Assembly (NCBI GenBank): GCA_049297615.1
Contig: JBAQUQ010000374.1
Span: 21,110-85,109, forward strand
Source: JAEMQF01 sp049297615
GTDB lineage: Bacteria; Pseudomonadota; Gammaproteobacteria; Burkholderiales; Burkholderiaceae_C
DNA length: 64,000 nucleotides
Reading direction: 5' to 3'
The notes beneath the pieces are model-generated. The model was not told the DNA's origin, did no database searches, and saw only the letters and a list, made by a program, of their open reading frames with translations. Made by a program: the position numbers and the translations under genes. This document shows positions 7,945-16,350 of the stretch, in pieces. The stretch's first letter is position 1; each line of letters opens with the position of its first letter.

Positions 7945-9636
7945 ATGAGCACAACGAACATGGTATCGCCGGACCGCTTGGCGCTTCAGCGGATGTTCCA
8001 TTGGGAAAAGACAGCACCCGACAAGATCGTTCTTACCCAGCCGATGGGCGCAGGCGTGTTGCGCGAATTCACTTGGGTGCAACTGTTGGGCGAAGCGCGT
8101 CGCATGGCAGCCCACCTGAAGGGCCTGGGGCACCCGCCGGGCAGCCGCATTGCACTAATCTCGAAAAATTGTACGCACTGGCTGATGGCGGATTTCGCGA
8201 TCTGGATGGCGGGACACGTGTCGGTGCCGCTGTATCCAACATTAGCAGCCTCGACGATTCGCCAGATCCTCGAACACAGTGAAGCGAAATTGCTGTTCGT
8301 CGGCAAACTCGACGGTTGGGAGGGTATGAAGCCCGGCGTTCCTACAGGCCTTCCGTGCATCGCCACGCCGCTGTCGCCCCCTAGCGACTACGCCCAGTGG
8401 GACACCATAGTTCAAGCCACAGCGCCCCTACAGGGCGAACCCACGCGCAATGCCGACGAGCTGGCGACGATCATGTACACCTCGGGCACAACCGGCGCGC
8501 CCAAGGGGGTCATGCACAGCTTCGGCACCTATGCGTGGTCGATCGGCTCGGCGCTCAAGCGCGTCCAACTGACGGCCGATGCGCGCATGCTTAGTTATTT
8601 GCCGCTGGCCCATGTGGCCGAGCGCACCTTGATCGAACATGGCCTGCTCGCAGTGGGCATGCACGTCTATTTCGCCGAAAGCCTCGAGACTTTTACCGCC
8701 GACCTGCAGCGCGCACGCCCGACCGCATTTTTCTCGGTCCCCCGCCTGTGGGTCAAGTTCCAACAAGGAGTGCACGGCAAGATGCCGGCAGCCAAGCTAG
8801 CGCGCCTGCTGAAGCTGCCGATCGTCCGCCGCCTCGTCCGCAAGAAGATACTCGGCGCGCTGGGCCTGGACCAGTGCAAATTTGCAGCGGGTGGTGCGGC
8901 ACCCATGCCGCCTGAACTATTGGCTTGGTATGCCAATCTTGGGCTTCCGATCGTCGAGGTCTATGGCATGACGGAAAACTGCGGAATCTCCCATGCGACG
9001 CTCCCCGGCGTGCAGCGCCCGGGCACGGTGGGACTGCCCTACGAAGGCGTGCAGTGCCGTCTTGACCCGGCAAACGGTGAGATTCAGATGCAAAGTCCCG
9101 GCGTGATGCTGGGCTATTACAAAGAGCCAGAACTGTCGCGCCAAGCGCTCACCAACGATGGCTGGTTGCACACCGGCGACAAAGGTGCGCTCGACTCGGA
9201 GGGTAATCTGCGCATCACCGGGCGCGTCAAGGATCTGTTCAAGACGAGCAAGGGCAAGTATGTGGCCCCAGCGCCCATCGAAGACAAATTGGTGATGAAC
9301 GGCCTGGTTGAAGCGTGTGTCGTGACCGGCGCCAACCTGGGCCAGCCTCTGGGAATCGTGATGCTCAACGCCGAGGCGGCGACACGCGCCAGAAACGCCA
9401 CGGGTCGTGCGCCGATGGAGGCGAGTTTGAATCAACACTTGGCAACGCTCAATGCTCTGCTCGATCCGCACGAGAAGCTCGATTGCCTTGTCGTTGTCAG
9501 CACCGCCTGGACCGTCGACAACGGTTTCATCACGCCTACCTTCAAGGTCAAACGCAACCGAATCGAAGAGGTCTACGCGCCCTTATTCGAAGGGTGGGCG
9601 AGTGCCAGGCGTAGTGTCATCTGGCACGAAGCGTGA
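7945..9636 (+). CDS. AMP-dependent acyl-CoA synthetase (long-chain fatty-acid-CoA ligase like)
   Basis: A 563-residue ANL-family enzyme that activates a carboxylic acid, probably a fatty acid, to its AMP ester and then to the CoA thioester. The P-loop-like motif YTSGTTGAPKG is at residues 178-188, the adenine motif appears as VYGMTEN, and the hinge and catalytic part as GDKGALDSEGNLRITGR followed by the conserved KT..GKY segment. ATG 7945 is chosen for the TGGAGGA at 7934-7940. The gene is divergent from mnmG across a 170-base gap and stands alone. The chain length of the substrate cannot be told from sequence. Confidence 0.88.
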   Translation: MSTTNMVSPDRLALQRMFHWEKTAPDKIVLTQPMGAGVLREFTWVQLLGEARRMAAHLKGLGHPPGSRIALISKNCTHWLMADFAIWMAGHVSVPLYPTLAASTIRQILEHSEAKLLFVGKLDGWEGMKPGVPTGLPCIATPLSPPSDYAQWDTIVQATAPLQGEPTRNADELATIMYTSGTTGAPKGVMHSFGTYAWSIGSALKRVQLTADARMLSYLPLAHVAERTLIEHGLLAVGMHVYFAESLETFTADLQRARPTAFFSVPRLWVKFQQGVHGKMPAAKLARLLKLPIVRRLVRKKILGALGLDQCKFAAGGAAPMPPELLAWYANLGLPIVEVYGMTENCGISHATLPGVQRPGTVGLPYEGVQCRLDPANGEIQMQSPGVMLGYYKEPELSRQALTNDGWLHTGDKGALDSEGNLRITGRVKDLFKTSKGKYVAPAPIEDKLVMNGLVEACVVTGANLGQPLGIVMLNAEAATRARNATGRAPMEASLNQHLATLNALLDPHEKLDCLVVVSTAWTVDNGFITPTFKVKRNRIEEVYAPLFEGWASARRSVIWHEA

Positions 9637-9661
9637 GTGGCGCCGCAACGGCTGTGCGCGC

Positions 9662-10183
9662 CTAACGCCGGATTGGCGCTGCGGCGCCCATCGTTGAGTC
9701 GGCCAGTGACGGTGCCGGCTTGGCCGGCGCGCGTGCTCTGCGCGATTGCGCCAGTTCGGCCATCGCGAATTCCGTTTGCGCAACGATCTCCCGCGCCGTC
9801 GCGCCGTCGTAGCTGAACAAGCCGCGTTGTGCCGACGTGCTGATGCGGGTTGTCGACTCGTTCAGCGTTTCGACTTCGACTTCAACACTTCGGTCCCCCA
9901 CGCTGGCCCGGATGATCTCGATGGCTTCGTTCTTTTCCGAGGATTTGAGCTTCATGCCCATCTTGCCCAAAGCGATCAAAGTCGCTTGTTTGACCTGCTC
10001 TTCGCTTGCGGTGAAGGTTCGCGAGCTGATGCTGTTGGCGGTGTGTGTCAATCCGGTCGATGCGCCGATGCCTGCTGCCGTGATGGCGATCGCCTGGCAG
10101 CCGCCGAGCAAAAGGGTAGCGGCCGCCGCCAAGGCAACTCTCCTAGCAGGGAATCTCGAGATCACACGGGTGATCAGACGCAT
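9662..10183 (-). CDS. Predicted lipoprotein, DUF3568-like
   Basis: A 173-residue protein with a type II signal peptide: positively charged start, hydrophobic stretch and lipobox LLGGC (Cys about residue 29), followed by TAAGIGASTGLTHTANSIS and a beta-rich segment. The pattern fits the small DUF3568 outer-membrane lipoprotein family of betaproteobacteria. The tail is rich in Ala, Pro and Arg. Convergent with the acyl-CoA synthetase (25-base gap). The molecular function of the family is unknown. Confidence 0.75.
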   Translation of the reverse strand: MRLITRVISRFPARRVALAAAATLLLGGCQAIAITAAGIGASTGLTHTANSISSRTFTASEEQVKQATLIALGKMGMKLKSSEKNEAIEIIRASVGDRSVEVEVETLNESTTRISTSAQRGLFSYDGATAREIVAQTEFAMAELAQSRRARAPAKPAPSLADSTMGAAAPIRR

Positions 10184-10437
10184 GAAGGACCCCTTATTGG
10201 CAACGCCTGGCGCAAATCTAGCCGTCGCTATGCGTGGCGTCAGTGGCGCATTGCACGTCTCCAGAGCCGGTCAAGTTCGGTTACCGTGGCGGCCTCACTT
10301 GGTTGGCTCGAGTGCCCTGGGGGAGCTGGTCGCACGTCGCGCTCGCGCCACGACTTGTCACCAGAAGCGTTCGAGGTGGCACGTGGTTTATGCAACCAGC
10401 GCCACGTCCGCGGCGACTGGATCTGACGGCCCCAGGG

Positions 10438-11475
10438 TCAGTGCAAGCGCAAACTCGTCAGTGCCGCTGCGGGGCGCAGCTGCCCGACGTCAATGCCATT
10501 CCAATTGCGCAACGTCGGACGGCACAGTGAATGCAGGATTTCAGCATCCGCGCCACTGGGCCGCAGGCTGGCTTCGAGCACCGAGGCCATCACGACTTCG
10601 GCGGCACGCGCATTGTTGCCATCGTCGATTTTGATCGCTACCCCCAAGCCCCGGCCTGGCAGCGCAGCACAAAACACACCTTCTGCGCCAACCTTGCAGC
10701 ACACGCGCTCGCCCATTTGCTGCATGACTCGCGTGTCGAAGCGTCCCGTGCCCGCCACCATGAATGGAGCATAGGCAATTGCGCGGCGAAGGCGTTGTGC
10801 TGCTCGCGCGTGGCCCTCGCTCAAGCACACACCTGTTCCGACACGCGCAAACCCGATGGCGAGCCGGCGCAGCGCAATACCATAGGTGGGGATCGAGCAG
10901 CCATCCATGCCGCGCGGGGCGGTGCTCGGATCGAAACCCGTCACCGTTTGCAGCGCTGCGGTGACTGAACGCATCACCGAATGTTCCGGGCTGACGTAAG
11001 CCTTCACATACTGCTTTAGGTCGACACCACCGCACTGCATGCTTGCCAGGCACAGAATTCCGCTGTGTTTACCCGAACAGTTGTTGTGCAAAGCCGTGGG
11101 CTCTCGCCCGGCTGCGGCGAGTGCGCGTGCGGCTTTGTCCAGCGAGGGCCAATGCGTGCCGCACTCCAGTGCTGTGAAGTCGAGGCCTGCCTTGGCGAGC
11201 ATGCTAGCCGCCGTACGCACATGTAGTTCCTCGCCACTGTGCGAAGCACAGGCCAGCGCCAGCTCGTCGTCATTCAATCCGAGTCGTTCTGCAGCGCCAC
11301 TTTCCACCAAAGGCAGGGCTTGCAGAAGCTTGACGGCTGAGCGCGGGAAGATGGGGCGATCGATATCACCCAAGCTGGCTGGCAGCGCACCGTCAGCATC
11401 AAGCACCGCAAGGGCACCACGATGACTCGATTCCAGGGACGCACCGCGCAAAACGTCAACCAGGACTGGATTCAT
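10438..11475 (-). CDS. L-asparaginase II (thermolabile, Rhizobium etli type)
   Basis: A 345-residue member of the Asparaginase_II family, which hydrolyses asparagine to aspartate and ammonia and is unrelated to the E. coli enzymes. The serine/lysine pair of the R. etli ReAV enzyme is present as PRSAVK (S46, K49); the second serine lies in ASHSGEE; the metal-site CSGK and the later cysteine in MDGCSIPT are also conserved. The ECGTHWP and HNNCSGKHSG blocks are diagnostic. It stands alone on the minus strand with 64 bases to the next gene. Confidence 0.88.
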   Translation of the reverse strand: MNPVLVDVLRGASLESSHRGALAVLDADGALPASLGDIDRPIFPRSAVKLLQALPLVESGAAERLGLNDDELALACASHSGEELHVRTAASMLAKAGLDFTALECGTHWPSLDKAARALAAAGREPTALHNNCSGKHSGILCLASMQCGGVDLKQYVKAYVSPEHSVMRSVTAALQTVTGFDPSTAPRGMDGCSIPTYGIALRRLAIGFARVGTGVCLSEGHARAAQRLRRAIAYAPFMVAGTGRFDTRVMQQMGERVCCKVGAEGVFCAALPGRGLGVAIKIDDGNNARAAEVVMASVLEASLRPSGADAEILHSLCRPTLRNWNGIDVGQLRPAAALTSLRLH

Positions 11476-11539
11476 GGCTGGAGCCGGACTTGTTGCGGCA
11501 GCCCTGCGCTGCAGTTCGGCAATCGACTCTCGCCCGGCG

Positions 11540-11821
11540 TCATTCTTCCACCTTGACGCCCTTCCAGAAAGCGACTCGACCCTTGATTTGGGCTGCGGCC
11601 TCCAAAGGCTCAGGGTAGTACCAGACCGCCTCCGGGTTCATTTCGCCGTTCACGAACAGGCTGTAGTAGTGCGCCTGGCCTTTCCAGTGGCAAGTGCTGC
11701 GGTGGTTGCTGAAGACGGTGTACTCCTGCTTCAAGCTGGCCTGAGGGAAGTAATGATTGCCCTCGACGACGATGGTGTCCTCGCTCTGCGCGACAACCAC
11801 ACCGTTCCAGATTGCTTTCAT
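11540..11821 (-). CDS. DUF427 family protein
   Basis: A 93-residue protein spanning a complete DUF427 domain: MKAIWNGVVVAQS, the VEGNHYFP strand, SNHRSTCHWKGQAHYY and YYPEPLEAA are the family blocks. DUF427 proteins are small beta-barrel-like proteins common in Burkholderiales and Actinobacteria; no reaction has been established. The conserved Cys-His-Trp-Lys segment could be a ligand or catalytic site. ATG 11821 is preceded by AGGAGC. It follows asparaginase II but a common transcript is not shown. Confidence 0.85.
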   Translation of the reverse strand: MKAIWNGVVVAQSEDTIVVEGNHYFPQASLKQEYTVFSNHRSTCHWKGQAHYYSLFVNGEMNPEAVWYYPEPLEAAAQIKGRVAFWKGVKVEE

Positions 11822-11918
11822 CGCGGCAGCTCCTTCTGGTTTGACGTGCCATTTTGAACCATGGAGAACTGCCTACAAAGCGCGCAGGCTTCCCCGACTG
11901 GAGAAGATGGCAAAGCTG

Positions 11919-13091
11919 TCATCGCAGCGCAGCACCGCGCAGACGCCGCGCCACAAACCACAGCGACACGCCGCCCAAGCCCGAACACACCGCCAGCGGA
12001 ATCAACCACTGCGCTGCACTCAGGTCCTCGCCCTTGAGCACGCGCGTCATCAGCGTGTTCTGGCCGAGAGCCGGCAACCACAGGTGCCAGGGTGCCTCGC
12101 CGCCGAGGTTGAACACGCTGGCCAGGGGCAACAGCGAAAACAGAAGCACCACGAGACTGGCGTTGACCTGTGCCTCTTTGACACTCTTGCAGCGAATCGC
12201 CACCGCCATCAGGAGCGCCGAAAGCGCCGCGGCGAAAGGCAGCAGCACAACCACAAATAGCGCCGCTTCGCCCAAACCGAACTGGAACAGCGCCTGCAAG
12301 GTATCGCTGCGCAGCAGCCACTGCGCCGGCAAAAAACTGAAGCAACTCAGCACCGCGATCAGCATCGCCACGCTCGCCACCGCGCCCCATTTTCCAAGCA
12401 CCAGGGCCAGCGGCTCCGCCGGGTTCATCAGCAGCGGCTCGAGAGAGCCGCGCTCGCGCTCGCCGGCAGTCGTGTCCAAGGCGGCGCTCAACGCGCCGTA
12501 CAGAACCGCCATCAAGACGAAGAACGGCAGCATACCGGTGAGTTGGGTGGCGCGCGTCTGCGTGCTAGCCAGGTCGCGCTCCTGGATCTCGAAGGGTTCG
12601 AGCAGGTCGCCCGATACACCGCGCAGCGCCAGGCTCAAGGTTGCACGCTCACGGCCGAACGCGAGCAGTAGGCGATGCACCCGGCCCGCCCCCGACTCGG
12701 CTTGTTTGTTGGCACTGTCGCTGACCAATACCAGCGCCGGCATGTCACCTCGCAGCAGCGCGGCCTCAAACCCGGCAGGCACCACGACGACCGGGTCGCC
12801 AAGGCTCGAGTCGCGCAGCCGCGCTTCGTAATCAAGCGGCGCGTCGCGCACTACGCTGGACTGGCGTTCGAGAAAATTACGCAGCCCCGGAGCGTGCTCG
12901 ATCCCAACGACCAACACCTCGCGCTTTTCGGACCTTGCTTCGAAGCTCGCCACCAGGCCGGACAGCGCAATCAGCACGAGCGGACCGAGCAATACGCTGG
13001 ACAGCAACACGACGAGCAGAGTGCGCCGGTCGCGCAAGGCGTCGACGACCTCCTTCACATACACGGCCTTCGCGGCGCCCAGAAAGCTCAT
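11919..13091 (-). CDS. ABC transporter permease, NatB-like (ABC-2 family)
   Basis: A 390-residue membrane protein with one N-terminal segment (TLLVVLLSSVLLGPLVLIAL), a large extracytoplasmic domain of ~150 residues, then about five further segments toward the C-terminus. The TTAGERERGSLEPLLMNP block is the hallmark of NatB/ABC-2 sodium-extrusion-type permeases. It forms an exporter with the NatA-like ATPase encoded upstream (97 bases away). The substrate is not determined by sequence; Na+ export is the family precedent. Confidence 0.85.
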   Translation of the reverse strand: MSFLGAAKAVYVKEVVDALRDRRTLLVVLLSSVLLGPLVLIALSGLVASFEARSEKREVLVVGIEHAPGLRNFLERQSSVVRDAPLDYEARLRDSSLGDPVVVVPAGFEAALLRGDMPALVLVSDSANKQAESGAGRVHRLLLAFGRERATLSLALRGVSGDLLEPFEIQERDLASTQTRATQLTGMLPFFVLMAVLYGALSAALDTTAGERERGSLEPLLMNPAEPLALVLGKWGAVASVAMLIAVLSCFSFLPAQWLLRSDTLQALFQFGLGEAALFVVVLLPFAAALSALLMAVAIRCKSVKEAQVNASLVVLLFSLLPLASVFNLGGEAPWHLWLPALGQNTLMTRVLKGEDLSAAQWLIPLAVCSGLGGVSLWFVARRLRGAALR

Positions 13092-13188
13092 AAGGCAAGC
13101 TTTGCGCGTTGCGCTGTCCTGCTTGCCCGGACAGCGTTTTCAGGGGCAATGCAGGAATTCCTGTGCGGCCCATCGGGGCCGTGCGGAC

Positions 13189-13974
13189 TCATGCGGCTCC
13201 CTCGTCCTGGTACGCCAGGCGCACGAACGCTGCTTCGAAGTCGCGCTCGCCCGTGCGCTCGAGGAGCTCGGACACCGTTCCTGTCGCGACGCTGCGGCCC
13301 TGCGCCACCACGACGACGCTGTCGCACAAGCGCTCCACCTCTTGCATGATGTGTGTCGAGAAGACAATCGTCTTCGTTCCCCCCTGGGGCGAGCGCAGCC
13401 AGCGCAGCGTTTCGCGCAGGGCGCGAGTCGCCAGCACATCCAAGCCGTTGGTCGGCTCGTCCAACACCACGTTGGCGGGGTTGTGCACCAGCGCGCGTGC
13501 CAGTGCCGTCTTCAAGCGCTCTCCTTGGCTAAAGCCCTCGGTGCGCCGATCCAGCAGCGCTTGCATGTCCAGCGCGCGCGCCAGCTCCTGCGCGCGCAGT
13601 TCTGCGGCGTCGCGATCCATGCCGCGCAGTACGCCGTAGTAGACGATGTTTTCGCGTGCGCTCAGGCGCGGATAAAGGCCACGCGCGTCCGACAGCACCC
13701 CCATGCGCGCCAGCGCCGCGTGTGGGTCGTGCAACACATCGATTCCGTCGACGCCGATGCTTCCCGCGTCGGGCCGGATCAAGCCGGCGAGCATGCGCAA
13801 AGTTGTCGTCTTGCCTGCGCCGTTAGGTCCGAGCAAGCCGGTGATGGCGCCAGGGAGCGCCTGCAGGCTGACATCGCGCACCGCGTGCACGGATTGGAAG
13901 CCACCGCGTCTGGCCTTGCGCAGAACGAACCGCGACGCGCTGAATTGCTTGGCGAGATGACGGATCGAGATCAT
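13189..13974 (-). CDS. ABC transporter ATPase, NatA-like
   Basis: A 261-residue ATPase with Walker A GPNGAGKTT, signature FSQGERLK (a weak form of the LSGGQ motif), Walker B VVLDEPTNG and the switch histidine in FSTHIMQE. An insertion of basic residues before the Walker A (KARRGGF) matches NatA proteins. It partners the NatB-like permease downstream. Its ATG overlaps the stop of the preceding hydrolase gene as ATGA (13971-13974), so the four genes from the glutaredoxin to natB form one coupled operon. Confidence 0.88.
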   Translation of the reverse strand: MISIRHLAKQFSASRFVLRKARRGGFQSVHAVRDVSLQALPGAITGLLGPNGAGKTTTLRMLAGLIRPDAGSIGVDGIDVLHDPHAALARMGVLSDARGLYPRLSARENIVYYGVLRGMDRDAAELRAQELARALDMQALLDRRTEGFSQGERLKTALARALVHNPANVVLDEPTNGLDVLATRALRETLRWLRSPQGGTKTIVFSTHIMQEVERLCDSVVVVAQGRSVATGTVSELLERTGERDFEAAFVRLAYQDEGAA

Positions 13975-15512
13975 CCGGGCCGCACTTCTGTCGGTTGCGC
14001 AGTCGGTCGAAAAGCCGGTGGGCGTGGGATGGCGGCAGCGCAGCTCGCGTCGACCTCCAAAGCCTGTGTGTCGTCGGCGGCGGCGATGAAGCGGTAAAGC
14101 ACATCACGCATGCAGGCTATTCCCAGCACGCCGTGCCCGGCATGGTCTACCACGACATGACGCGCATTGCTGCCCAATGCTGCCGCGATCCGTTCGGCGT
14201 GGCGCGGTGGCGTTGCCGGATCCAGGCCGCCGCTCAGCAACAACGCCGGAGCGTGGCCAGTTGGGACCGTATAAAACGCCGCCGGCACATCACCGCGCGG
14301 CCAATCGGCACAGACCCTCGCAACGCTGCGCAGGCCGCTGTCGCCGAAGTCCGGTGCGAGTGGTTGCGCGGCGTCGAGCCTGGGAAAATCTTCGGCGCAG
14401 AGCACGGAATAATGCATGCCTTCGGCGATGCGGTTTGCCCTGCGCGCGCCTTGAATGGAGTTCAGCCCGAGCAGCGCAATGAATCGGCCCTGCGCCGCCT
14501 GCGCGATCGCCACCGGCAAGGCGGAAGCCAACGCCGGGATGTACAGCGGAGCGCGCACCGAGGCCAGCAGCATGTCGCGCGTGAGCGTCAAATCTTGGAC
14601 TTCACCGGTCAATGGATGCGCCATCTGCACCGCTCGCGGCACGCTGGCGAGCAGGCTGGCCCAGTCCTGGCGCAGGCGCGGATGCGCGGCCGAGCAGGCG
14701 GGCTGCGCCGCGCAGTCGGCGAACAGCGCGTCGAGCGCCGCTTGCGCATCCAATGCACTGCTGGCAGGCAGCACCATGTCGGGCGGCGCGACGCCGTCGA
14801 GCACCATGCGTCGCACGCGCGCGGGATACTGACGCTGGTATTCCAGGGCGGCACGCGTTCCGTACGAAGCACCGACCAAATTGATCCGCTCGGCGCCTAT
14901 GTGCTCGCGCACGGCGTCGAGATCCTGCATCGCCAGTGTCGTCGTGAAAAAGCGCAGATCGCCATGCGGCAAGGCTTGCAGCTGGCGCCGGCAGTTCTGC
15001 AGGCGCGCTGTTTGGCGCGCGGGATCGGCCTGCTCGGCCAGAGGCGAGCGGCGCGAATCTTCGCAGTACAGAGGTGCTGAGTCGCCGGTACCGCGTTGGT
15101 CGACGAACACCAGGTCGCGCCGATTGCCCAGGCGGGCGAGCAAGCCCAACACCGGGCCAGCCAGCGATATTGCACTTTGGCCTGGTCCACCGGCAAGCAG
15201 GAACACCGGGTCGGGAAGCCTGCGCCGAGCCAGCGCCGGGATGACGACAAATTGCACGCTGATCACTGGGCTGTCGGGGCGCGCCGGGTCGAGGGCGCGT
15301 TGCACCGCGCCGCAGCGCACGCTGTTCTTGATGCCGGGAACGCTGCAATCGCGCAGCGCTTCGCTGCCAAGCGCCGGTGCGCCGGCTGCGAGCAGCAGCA
15401 AGGCCATTGCGGCGAAGCGCGCGGGGCCCGTGCGCGGGACCCAGCGTGAGCGGAACAGGCCCGTGCGCAACGCCACCACCCCACGCACCGCTACGCCCGG
15501 CACTGGATTCAC
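13971..15512 (-). CDS. Secreted alpha/beta hydrolase, proline-iminopeptidase/TAP-like
   Basis: A 513-residue serine hydrolase. A hydrophobic signal-like segment (MALLLLAAGAPALGS) precedes the mature domain. The oxyanion-hole block LLAGGPGQSA, the VDQRGTG motif and the nucleophile elbow GASYG identify the tripeptidyl-aminopeptidase-like family; a C-terminal GGLDPATPPRHAE and DHAGHG supply the likely Asp and His. Such enzymes cleave N-terminal residues or esters in the periplasm. It is embedded in an operon, overlapping by four bases both the glutaredoxin-like gene before it and natA after it. Confidence 0.85.
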   Translation of the reverse strand: MNPVPGVAVRGVVALRTGLFRSRWVPRTGPARFAAMALLLLAAGAPALGSEALRDCSVPGIKNSVRCGAVQRALDPARPDSPVISVQFVVIPALARRRLPDPVFLLAGGPGQSAISLAGPVLGLLARLGNRRDLVFVDQRGTGDSAPLYCEDSRRSPLAEQADPARQTARLQNCRRQLQALPHGDLRFFTTTLAMQDLDAVREHIGAERINLVGASYGTRAALEYQRQYPARVRRMVLDGVAPPDMVLPASSALDAQAALDALFADCAAQPACSAAHPRLRQDWASLLASVPRAVQMAHPLTGEVQDLTLTRDMLLASVRAPLYIPALASALPVAIAQAAQGRFIALLGLNSIQGARRANRIAEGMHYSVLCAEDFPRLDAAQPLAPDFGDSGLRSVARVCADWPRGDVPAAFYTVPTGHAPALLLSGGLDPATPPRHAERIAAALGSNARHVVVDHAGHGVLGIACMRDVLYRFIAAADDTQALEVDASCAAAIPRPPAFRPTAQPTEVRPG

Positions 15513-15877
15513 GCGCTGAGCATGCGACGCAGTTCGCCGCTATCGATCAGTGCTCGGATGTCCGCGGCGCCGCCCACCAAGACGCCGCGCACGAACACCA
15601 TCGGGAAGGTCGGCCAACCGGTCCACATCTTCAGCGCATTGCGCTTGCGCCAGAGGCTGAAGTAGCTGCCATATTCGAGGTAGTGGTGCGTCACACCGGC
15701 GTCGGCGAGTGCGTGGCGCGCGCGCTTGCACATCGGGTTTTGTTTCATGCCGACCACCAACACGTCGTGCGAGGTGGCCGCCGACTGGACGTTGTGCACG
15801 ATGTCGGCGTGGAGGTGGGCGACCTTGTGGCGAATCGACGCGTGCAGGCGCGCTTCTTCGAGAATGGGGCGTGACAT
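15509..15877 (-). CDS. Glutaredoxin-like protein
   Basis: A 122-residue thioredoxin-fold protein with a single active-site cysteine in NPMCKRAR, the cis-proline in WPTFPMVFV and the GAADIRAL glutathione-binding helix, in a monothiol-like arrangement. An N-terminal extension of ~35 residues (His-rich) precedes the fold. It is the first gene of a four-gene operon and its stop overlaps the hydrolase start. A redox or Fe-S role is the family precedent; the link to an exporter and a peptidase is unusual. Confidence 0.78.
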   Translation of the reverse strand: MSRPILEEARLHASIRHKVAHLHADIVHNVQSAATSHDVLVVGMKQNPMCKRARHALADAGVTHHYLEYGSYFSLWRKRNALKMWTGWPTFPMVFVRGVLVGGAADIRALIDSGELRRMLSA

Positions 15878-15991
15878 GGTCGGTCCTTGGGGTTGCGCAA
15901 ATCCGAAGCGTAGCCGACCCGAGACGGCTCCCCAATGAGCCGCGCATGCAGCACAGTTCCCGCCCGGCGGCGGCGCATTGCGCTGGGCTGA

Positions 15992-16249
15992 TCAGGCCGT
16001 GTACTTCAGGCGTGACATCCCCGAGCGCGTGGACCAGGAAGCCTCGATAGTCCAAGATCCCAGTTCGATGAACATCCAGCCAGGTGCCGCACGGTAGGCG
16101 TTGAAATGGGCCCAGTGCCGGGTACCGTAAACACCGTGACTGCGCTTCACGCAAAGCCGGCGTGCCGGCGCGACCAGACGGCCGAGCGTTTCAAGCACGA
16201 CGACCGGAAACGACAGGGCAACGCGGGCGATCAGGTTCATCATGCTCAT
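15992..16249 (-). CDS. Small hypothetical protein
   Basis: An 85-residue frame starting ATG 16249 with GGGA upstream. It begins with a hydrophobic helix (MMNLIARVALSFPVVVLETL), then a basic aromatic-rich tail (HGVYGTRHWAHFNAYRAA). It lies between gshA and the glutaredoxin-like gene on the same strand. No family was recognised. Coding potential is plausible, with a spacing and ribosome binding site compatible with expression, but a chance frame cannot be excluded. Confidence 0.4.
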   Translation of the reverse strand: MSMMNLIARVALSFPVVVLETLGRLVAPARRLCVKRSHGVYGTRHWAHFNAYRAAPGWMFIELGSWTIEASWSTRSGMSRLKYTA

Positions 16250-16350
16250 GGCTTCCCTGGGCGAGAGCGCAGGCGGGTCGCTGCGGGCGCGACGTTAGCC
16301 GCAAGAGGCTTGATACACCACCCCGCAAGTGAGGGGTTTCGTGCTGAAAG

